From Bin127 sp965203505 (GTDB taxonomy: Bacteria > Chloroflexota > Dehalococcoidia > Lucifugimonadales > Lucifugimonadaceae), in the NCBI GenBank assembly GCA_965203505.1, contig OZ241880.1, positions 620,001-684,000 on the forward strand: a DNA stretch of 64,000 nt, given 5' to 3'. This document shows, piece after piece, positions 58,484 to 64,000 of the stretch. Under the pieces are notes generated by a model that was not told where the DNA came from, did not search any database, and saw only the letters and a program-made list of their open reading frames with translations. The translations under genes were made by a program, and so were the position numbers. How positions within the stretch are numbered: position 1 is the first letter of the stretch; each line of letters opens with the position of its first letter.

Positions 58484-59719
58484 GTGATCAGCGTGCAACA
58501 TCGCAGCCGCATCGACGACTTTGTCGATGGGTTGACCAACTTCGACGACTTCGGCACCAAGACCGAGGTCGTCGAAGTTTCTTCTAGTGCCGGTACGCCG
58601 CCTCTGCTTTATTTCGTCAACGAGTTTTGGACGAACGCGCAGCGGGCCGGTCACGCTTTGCACGAAATCAGCTATCGAGCATGCTTCAAACCGCAACTAC
58701 CGGAGTTCTTCATCGACCGACTTACCGAACCATCTGATGCCGTCTACGACCCGTTCATGGGGCGAGGCACGACTCCGATCCAAGCAGCTTTGATGGACCG
58801 GCATGCGTTCGGAAATGATGCTAATCCGATGTCGGTCATGATGACGCGCCCACGTCTCAACACGCCGGAATTGCGCGATGTCGAATTTCGCTTGGGTGAA
58901 GTGCCTTGGGATGTTAGCGAACTAACTCTGGACGATAAAAGATTCGGCGTGTTCTTTCACCCGGCGACGCTGAGACAAATCGTGGCGCTGCGTAGTTGGT
59001 TGAGTGAGCGTGAGGAGGCTGGGACGTTCGACGCGGTGGACGATTGGATCCGATTGGTGGCGATGAGTAGGTTGACGGGGCACTCTCCCGGGTTCTTTTC
59101 CGTATATACGCTGCCGCCTAATCAAGCGGCATCAATCGAGAGTCAGTCACGGATCAACGAGAGGCGCGGACAGACTCCGCCGGGACGCGATGTGAAAGCG
59201 CTGATATTGCGGAAAAGCCGGTCTTTGCTGCGACACGGGCGGTTGCATTCTCCCATGATCGATCTCAACTGCGGCGACGCGAAGAATACTCCTCACATAC
59301 CTACAGATTCAGTTGATCTCGTTGTAACCTCGCCGCCGTTTCTCGACGTGGTCAACTATCAAAGCGACAACCATGTGAGGGCGTGGTTCTCCGGTATCGA
59401 CATTGATGCCCAACCAATCGCCACTCCTTCGAGCACGGAAGACTGGCAACGATTCACCGGAGACGTCCTATTGGAACTGTGCCGCGTCGTAAAACCCGGC
59501 GGTGTCATCTGCTATGAAGTCGGCGAAGTGAGGAACGCGACGATCAAGCTCGAAGACGTGGTGTTTGCCGCCATCCTAGCCGCTGACTTGCCGGTGGAAA
59601 TCATCGGTGTGCTGGTCAACCAACAAGAGTTCAGCAAGACATCAAACGTCTGGGGCATCACGAACAACCGCAAAGGCACCAACACGAACCGCGTGGTGAT
59701 GGTGGCAGCATCGGATTAG
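58484..59719 (+). CDS. Orphan site-specific DNA methyltransferase
   Basis: SAM-dependent DNA amino-methyltransferase of about 411 residues. Motif I YDPFMGRGTTPIQAAL near residue 92 binds SAM, with NDANPMSVMM (Asn-Pro pair) after it. The catalytic motif IV is VTSPPFLDVVNYQSDNH near 280, and RVVKPGGVICYEVGEV follows. The order I then IV with 180 residues between them leaves room for target recognition; SPPF is usual for N4-cytosine and some N6-adenine enzymes. No restriction gene is adjacent. GTG 58484 is chosen since TACAAT lies 7 nt upstream; a TTG at 58466 is in frame. A Trm11-like RNA methylase is a less likely reading. Confidence 0.78.
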   Translation: MISVQHRSRIDDFVDGLTNFDDFGTKTEVVEVSSSAGTPPLLYFVNEFWTNAQRAGHALHEISYRACFKPQLPEFFIDRLTEPSDAVYDPFMGRGTTPIQAALMDRHAFGNDANPMSVMMTRPRLNTPELRDVEFRLGEVPWDVSELTLDDKRFGVFFHPATLRQIVALRSWLSEREEAGTFDAVDDWIRLVAMSRLTGHSPGFFSVYTLPPNQAASIESQSRINERRGQTPPGRDVKALILRKSRSLLRHGRLHSPMIDLNCGDAKNTPHIPTDSVDLVVTSPPFLDVVNYQSDNHVRAWFSGIDIDAQPIATPSSTEDWQRFTGDVLLELCRVVKPGGVICYEVGEVRNATIKLEDVVFAAILAADLPVEIIGVLVNQQEFSKTSNVWGITNNRKGTNTNRVVMVAASD

Positions 59720-59734
59720 CGATATGTGAGGTTG

Positions 59735-60799
59735 CTAGAACGGCAAACTTGTCGAGAAGTCCGGCACGTTCGCCCAACGACCTCCACCACCGGCTCGCTG
59801 CACGGCTATCGTTTTGATTACATCGGGGTTCGTCAAACCGTGAGGAGCCCGGCCCGTCAACGCGAAGCTCACGTTTTCCGCCTGCTTCTGTCCGCACTCC
59901 TCTAGGAAGGTCGGCGAGTAACCCGCCAAGTGCGGTGTCACGTAGATGTTCGGCAATGTGAGGATCGGATCCTCGGAAGCCACGGGTTCGACCTCCGTGA
60001 CATCGATGCCGGCAAACGCGATCTGACCGTCACGTAATGCGGCGTGAAGAGCGACCTGATCCACTATCTTGCCGCGGGCGCAGTTCAGCAGAATCGCCGT
60101 CGATTTCATCTTCCCGAGCGTTTCGGCGTTGATGATGTGGTCAGTTGCGGCGGTGTGTGGCGAGTGGATTGAGATGATGTCTGATTCCGCTAGCAACTCA
60201 TCAAGATCAACGAGTTGAACGCCATAGAGGTCGGCCTGCGACTGGTAACCGTAGGGATCGAACGCGATGATGCGCTTCGGGCCGAAACCACGGATGCGCT
60301 GTGCGAAGGCTCGCCCGATGTTTCCGAATCCAAGGATGCCAACGGTCTTGCCGCCTACCCGATCGACAGTTTCTTGGAACTCCCGCATTAGCGCGGGGTC
60401 ATCGGACCACTTTCCGTCACGACTAGCCTGCACCGTCTCTGGTATCCGACGGAGGATAGCGAGTAGCATCGCCATCGCGTGATCGGCCACCTCGACGGTG
60501 TTGACACCTGGCACGTTGCAGGCGAGGACGCCCAGCTCGGTCGCTGCGTCAAGATCGATCGAATCGACGCCCACGCCCATGCGACTGACAACCTTCAACT
60601 TGGGGCAAGCTTCCAACACGTCGCGGCCCGTTAGGGGCCAAGTCGCGACGAGTGCGCCATCGGCATCTTTCAACGCCTCGACGTAAGGCTCGTGTTCGGT
60701 GAATGGCTCAAGTAGCTCAACTTCGATATCGCCCGCTGACTCGATGATGCCTTTCACATCAACGAACGTCTCGCAGGTAACCACAACTCTCAGTGTCAT
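59735..60799 (-). CDS. D-2-hydroxyacid dehydrogenase (phosphoglycerate dehydrogenase-like)
   Basis: NAD-dependent oxidoreductase of 354 residues. The C-terminal Rossmann domain has KTVGILGFGNIGRAFAQRIRG, and the catalytic set Arg (LLNCARGKIVD), Glu (VTEVEPVAS) and His (VTPHLAGYS) is complete. VVSRMGVGVDSIDLDAATEL in the substrate domain is typical of the SerA/glyoxylate-reductase group. No ACT domain, so it is not a classical regulated SerA; a sugar-acid-derived 2-hydroxyacid is a reasonable substrate in this setting. GGAG lies 9 nt before ATG 60799. The 290-bp gap to the next gene shows nothing else. Confidence 0.88.
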   Translation of the reverse strand: MTLRVVVTCETFVDVKGIIESAGDIEVELLEPFTEHEPYVEALKDADGALVATWPLTGRDVLEACPKLKVVSRMGVGVDSIDLDAATELGVLACNVPGVNTVEVADHAMAMLLAILRRIPETVQASRDGKWSDDPALMREFQETVDRVGGKTVGILGFGNIGRAFAQRIRGFGPKRIIAFDPYGYQSQADLYGVQLVDLDELLAESDIISIHSPHTAATDHIINAETLGKMKSTAILLNCARGKIVDQVALHAALRDGQIAFAGIDVTEVEPVASEDPILTLPNIYVTPHLAGYSPTFLEECGQKQAENVSFALTGRAPHGLTNPDVIKTIAVQRAGGGGRWANVPDFSTSLPF

Positions 60800-61089
60800 C
60801 TATCCTCGCTCCATGGTTTCGATTAGGCAGGGCAGGTTCAAGCCCGTTTGGATTCGCAACTATCAACCATAACGCCAAATGCCGGCATTTGCCCTAAGTG
60901 GATCGCTTTCACCATGGGCAAAGGCAGACCGTAGATCCTCAATCTGCTACCGAAGGCAAACCAATCGTCAGGTACGCTTAGGCCCGTGACACCGGAACAA
61001 GCTGTGCGCGACTACAATTTGCCCTGCGCATAGAGCCGCAAATGAGCGCGAGCACTTGCCTGAACTCGCCAACCAGCAGGAAACACCCC

Positions 61090-61830
61090 ATGAACGACCA
61101 TGAACGATATTTGTTCGACCTCAAAGGCTACCTCGCTGTGCCCAACGCGCTGAGTGAGGAGCAGATCACTGAGCTCAATCGCGTTCTCGATGAACATATC
61201 GCCGCCGAGTGTCCGCCTGATATGCGCACCCACAGGTTTGGCCCGATACTCGAATGGGGCGAGGACTACCGCGACCTCATCGACAACCCTGTGATAACGC
61301 CGTACCTCGCCGAACTGCTAGGCGAACAGTTCCGGCTTGACCACGTCTACCTCGACGTCATCAGGGCCGGCAAGGGACCGATAGGCACTCGGCTACATGG
61401 CGGCGCTGTGCCGTTCAACCCGACGCACTACTTCCGCTACGAGGGCGGTCAAATGCACAACGGCCTTTCGGTGGTCGCCTACAACCTAAAGGATGTTGGG
61501 CCTTTTGATGGCGGTTTCGGATGCGTGCCCGGATCTCATAAGAGCAACTATGCGTTCCCAGATGAGTGGAAAGAGATGGAAGAACCCGGCCCACTCGTTG
61601 AACGCGTAACTGGTCCCGCTGGGACGGCGATCATATTTACCGAGGCGCTCACCCACGGCACTCTGCCCTGGACCGGCTCCGACGAACGCCGCACGATTTT
61701 CTTCAAATACAGCCCGCATCCGATTTCCTGGTCCGCTGAATACCTCGACCCCGACGACTTTCCAAGCCTTACCGACGCTCAACGCGCCATCCTCGAGGTT
61801 CCCAACGCCCGCTATCGCAATAGGAACTAA
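61090..61830 (+). CDS. Phytanoyl-CoA dioxygenase (PhyH) family protein
   Basis: Putative Fe(II)/2-oxoglutarate-dependent oxygenase of 246 residues with the double-stranded beta-helix layout: LFDLKGYLAVPNALSEEQI at the N-terminus, RLHGGAVPFNP with H103, VVAYNLKDVGPFDGGFGCVPGSHKSNY, and TEALTHGTLPW for the second His. The usual H-x-D iron motif reads H-G-G here, as in a subgroup of bacterial relatives, so iron binding or catalysis may differ. CAGGAAAC lies 8 nt before ATG 61090; the longer frame from 61042 is rejected. The neighbouring dehydratase and dehydrogenase suggest a small-molecule catabolic role, not fatty-acid oxidation. Confidence 0.82.
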   Translation: MNDHERYLFDLKGYLAVPNALSEEQITELNRVLDEHIAAECPPDMRTHRFGPILEWGEDYRDLIDNPVITPYLAELLGEQFRLDHVYLDVIRAGKGPIGTRLHGGAVPFNPTHYFRYEGGQMHNGLSVVAYNLKDVGPFDGGFGCVPGSHKSNYAFPDEWKEMEEPGPLVERVTGPAGTAIIFTEALTHGTLPWTGSDERRTIFFKYSPHPISWSAEYLDPDDFPSLTDAQRAILEVPNARYRNRN

Positions 61831-61868
61831 CCAGAAGGAGTGTGGCCTGGTTCTCCCTTTTCGAGAGG

Positions 61869-63026
61869 TCAGCGAAGTCGTCTGAGTTCTTGCTGCCTAC
61901 GGTATCGCTGTTGGTAGTAGACGCGCTCATCATAGGTGCCCGGTTCGTAATGTCCGTCCTTAGGGTCCGGACCCGAGTAGACGTTAGGATCCGGCGGATT
62001 CGCCGCCACAACATCCTCATCAAAGTCCACACCTAATCCCGGTTCCTCGGGCACCGTGATGTAACCATCAATCGTCGGCAAATGTGGCTGGATAACCTCG
62101 TACCGTTGCGGTACATCATCCTCTAGGCGTTCCAGTATCAACGCATTCGCGATTGAGGCCAAAATGTGGATCGCCGCGTATTCTGCGACGGGACCCAGCG
62201 AACCTGAGTGTGGGGCGACGTTGATGTAGTGCGCCTCCGCTAGCGCCGCTATCTTCTTGAGTTGCGTTATGCCACCGATCCGCCCGGAGTCTGGCTGCAC
62301 CACATCTACAATCTCGTCCTCGATAATCTCGCGTACACCCCAGATATGCGAATGACGCTCTCCAGCCGCAATCGGAATGTCGACGTTCTCCTGGACCCGC
62401 CTTAGGGCAGCAGTGTTCTCCGGCGGCACCGGGTCTTCGTAAAACAGCAGGTTGTAAGGCTCGAGTCCTTTGCCAACTATGATCGCGTCTTTCGTGGTGA
62501 ACCACGGCGGTCCGTGGGCATCGACCATGATGTCCATCTCGTCACCAATGGCGCGCCGGATCGAGTCGACGATCTCGACAGTCCGGTAGACACCGCCCGT
62601 CTTGACGCCGGTGATGCCGCGATCCCTAAGCTCTAATGCTCTTTCCGGCGAATGGGCGTGTGCATACGTGCGTATGCGCTTGCGAACCCTTCCGCCTAGG
62701 AGATTCCAGACCGGCGTGTCCAATGCTTTGCCCTTGATGTCCCATAGAGCGATATCGATGGCGTTTATCGCTCCAGAACCTGGAGTGCCAGTCATGCCAT
62801 GTCCCATCATCGCCACGATCATCTTCTGGTGCAGACGCTCAATGTCCATCGGATCTTCGCCGACGATCACGTTCGACAAGTCCTCAACCGCGGTGCGCAC
62901 GACGCGCGGCCAACCCGATCCCTCACCGACGCCGTATATGCCCGCATCTGTATACACCTTGACGAAACACCAGTTGCGGCTGCCGCCTCCGGACATAAGA
63001 AAGGTTTTGATCTCAGTGATTTTCAT
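61869..63026 (-). CDS. Galactonate/mannonate dehydratase-like enolase-superfamily enzyme
   Basis: Protein of 385 residues of the enolase superfamily. Metal ligands lie in IMVDAHGPPWF, LFYEDPVPPEN and AAGERHSHIW; a His base is in VAPHSGSLGPVAEY; AINAIDIALWDIKGKALDTPVW and LLGGR form the barrel signature. The EDPVPPEN and PHSGS features resemble D-galactonate dehydratase and GalD/ManD relatives. The C-terminal 50 residues are Tyr/Pro/Arg-rich (DPKDGHYEPGTYDERVYYQQ) and unusual. ATG 63026 gives the family-typical MKITEIKTFL. Third enolase-superfamily dehydratase in the window. Confidence 0.87.
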   Translation of the reverse strand: MKITEIKTFLMSGGGSRNWCFVKVYTDAGIYGVGEGSGWPRVVRTAVEDLSNVIVGEDPMDIERLHQKMIVAMMGHGMTGTPGSGAINAIDIALWDIKGKALDTPVWNLLGGRVRKRIRTYAHAHSPERALELRDRGITGVKTGGVYRTVEIVDSIRRAIGDEMDIMVDAHGPPWFTTKDAIIVGKGLEPYNLLFYEDPVPPENTAALRRVQENVDIPIAAGERHSHIWGVREIIEDEIVDVVQPDSGRIGGITQLKKIAALAEAHYINVAPHSGSLGPVAEYAAIHILASIANALILERLEDDVPQRYEVIQPHLPTIDGYITVPEEPGLGVDFDEDVVAANPPDPNVYSGPDPKDGHYEPGTYDERVYYQQRYRRQQELRRLR

Positions 63027-63175
63027 TGCAATCTCTTCGCGATTCGCGGTTTATGCGGCGTAATGAACTCGACGTTGGTCCGCCACGTATATCGAATGAG
63101 AATGATACGCGCTACAATGCGGTTACACGATATTTTCAGCGCAAAGCAACGCTCCAGAGCGGGGAGAGCAACCTG

Positions 63176-63376
63176 ATGGCTGATACCACTGTAACGACGT
63201 CCGACAACGGACCGTATTGGGTTAGCGGAAACTTCGTAGTCTCCGACGCCGACGGAAACGAGTTTCCGGTTGAGGGCGAAGCATACTTATGCCGATGTGG
63301 CTCGTCTGAAGAGAAACCGTTCTGCGACGGTTCGCACAACATGGTCGGCTTCAACGATTCGTGCAGGGCAGGGTAG
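63176..63376 (+). CDS. CDGSH iron-sulfur domain protein 1
   Basis: Protein of 66 residues with one CDGSH motif: CRCGSSEEKPFCDGSH, the C-x-C-x8-C-x3-H set that binds a redox-active [2Fe-2S] cluster. The N-terminal part (GPYWVSGNFVVSDADGNEFP) is the usual beta-strand lead. GGGGAGAG lies 8 nt before ATG 63176; the longer frame from 63026 is rejected. The next gene encodes a second, similar protein starting 2 bp after this stop. Confidence 0.85.
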   Translation: MADTTVTTSDNGPYWVSGNFVVSDADGNEFPVEGEAYLCRCGSSEEKPFCDGSHNMVGFNDSCRAG

Positions 63377-63377
63377 C

Positions 63378-63587
63378 GTGACCGAGCCGACACGCATCTA
63401 CGTTTGGAACAACGACGCGTTAGAAGTCGTTGGGGATTTCGATCTTCAAGACTCCGAAGGCGGCAAGTTCCGGCAACACGGTAAAGTCAGACTCTGCCGC
63501 TGCGGCATCTCAAACAAGAAGCCATACTGCGACAACTCCCACATTCGAACCGGATTCAAGAGCCAAGTTAGCGCGAACGTTGACTAA
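63378..63587 (+). CDS. CDGSH iron-sulfur domain protein 2
   Basis: Protein of 69 residues with CRCGISNKKPYCDNSH; the third motif residue is Asn instead of Gly, but all four cluster ligands are kept. The lead (IYVWNNDALEVVGDFDLQDS) matches protein 1 in layout (strand, turn, GxFxxxD..G..F). The start is GTG 63378, 2 bp after the upstream stop, so the two are translationally linked. Many relatives fuse two such domains in one chain; here they are separate genes. Confidence 0.82.
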   Translation: MTEPTRIYVWNNDALEVVGDFDLQDSEGGKFRQHGKVRLCRCGISNKKPYCDNSHIRTGFKSQVSANVD

Positions 63588-63610
63588 CCGCCCATCGGTG
63601 GTGTCGCCAG

Positions 63611-64000
63611 TTAGGGCACCAAAACGGTACGCGCTACTGCACCCGCTTCCATATCCCTGAAAGCCTCGTTAACTTCAGTCAACGGCCGCGTGCGCGTAAC
63701 GAGATCATCCAGATTCAAGCGTCCTTGCATGTACATCGCGATTAGCCATTGGAAGTCGTAACGGGGGCGCCCCGTGCCTGCGCTGCATCCGATGAGTGAA
63801 CGGTCGAGGAACAGATGCCGCATCGGGATCATCACTTCACCATCGTCCGGCGCGGCACCGACAAGCACCGCGGTTCCGCCCTCGCACGTCGCTTCCAATG
63901 CTTGACGAAGTGTCGCGGGTTGCCCGATGACCTCGAACGCGTAGTCCACACCGCCGCCAGTCAACTCCCGAACCGAATCAACCGCGTCATCTTTAGACGC
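63611..64000 (-). CDS. Zinc-type alcohol dehydrogenase family protein (N-terminus off the window)
   Basis: C-terminal 129 residues of a medium-chain dehydrogenase, open at the window edge. GGGVDYAFEVIGQPATLRQALEATCEGGTAVLVGAAPD is the late Rossmann segment after the NAD motif; RSLIGCSAGTGRPRYDFQWL and the closing LTEVNEAFRDMEAGAVARTVLV match class III/glutathione-dependent-like zinc alcohol dehydrogenases. The zinc sites lie in the missing part. Substrate unknown. Convergent with the CDGSH pair. Confidence 0.88.
   Translation of the reverse strand, partial: ASKDDAVDSVRELTGGGVDYAFEVIGQPATLRQALEATCEGGTAVLVGAAPDDGEVMIPMRHLFLDRSLIGCSAGTGRPRYDFQWLIAMYMQGRLNLDDLVTRTRPLTEVNEAFRDMEAGAVARTVLVP

Noticed and set aside
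1..64000. tRNA, rRNA or prophage genes
   Set aside because: No tRNA-like clover-leaf, rRNA segment, integrase or phage structural gene was recognised by reading.

Overview
The window reads as a chromosomal segment of an uncultured Chloroflexota bacterium, most likely of the SAR202 / marine or sponge-associated type. The reasons are qualitative. Two lipoproteins carry a Val/Glu/Lys-rich VVxTVVVEK stalk followed by TATAMPAAAA-like spacers. There are several enolase-superfamily sugar-acid dehydratases beside an arylsulfatase, a mannonate dehydratase and a uronate dehydrogenase. MetRS has FSSSRN in place of KMSKS, and TTG starts and apparently leaderless promoters are frequent. No rRNA, tRNA or CRISPR array was found.

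Layout. 1-6.3 kb: a partial gamma-glutamyltransferase, a fused restriction-modification enzyme, two tandem small Cys-rich paralogues and a pair of small membrane proteins. 6.4-12.4 kb: a frameshifted DUF2961 glycosidase, an SRPBCC protein and a tract of repeated tandem duplication holding an MFS transporter, three RDD-family membrane proteins, an MFS fragment fused onto a truncated aspartic protease gene, and a scrap of trpB. 12.4-20.7 kb: trpB, a BtuF-like binding protein, an AAA ATPase, an enolase-superfamily enzyme, two PIN toxin-antitoxin pairs, a phosphoribosyltransferase and a NucS-like nuclease. 20.7-22.3 kb: a non-coding block of palindromic repeats, one hairpin-dense stretch and a remnant of the mfd 3' end. 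22.3-37.9 kb: housekeeping genes (proA, proB, mfd, leuS, lexA, tatA, an rlm-maf-tatB-tatC operon, lipA), with a decayed IS5-type element between mfd and leuS. 37.9-45.2 kb: a secreted protein, a third toxin-antitoxin pair, rsmI, metG, a polyprenyl diphosphate synthase and nth. 45.2-52.3 kb: a sugar-acid catabolism cluster (RhmD-like dehydratase, UxuA-like dehydratase, sulfatase, uronate dehydrogenase) that also holds a one-domain voltage-gated cation channel and two PaREP1/HEPN-like genes. 52.3-58.4 kb: three cell-surface proteins, one preceded by a 15-bp homopolymer, and a minisatellite. 58.4-64 kb: an orphan DNA methyltransferase, a 2-hydroxyacid dehydrogenase, a PhyH-type dioxygenase, a GalD-like dehydratase, two CDGSH Fe-S proteins and a partial zinc alcohol dehydrogenase.

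How the parts fit. The sulfatase, dehydratases, uronate dehydrogenase and 2-hydroxyacid dehydrogenase suggest use of sulfated or uronic-acid-rich polysaccharides; this is inferred from family membership only. The Tat genes, the lipoproteins and the secreted Ig-like, Calx-beta, PKD and vWA proteins point to an active cell surface. The repeats, the IS remnant and the gene fragments show a locally plastic genome. Start codons were chosen from Shine-Dalgarno spacing or from a -10 box lying exactly 6 nt upstream, and they often differ from the longest open frame.
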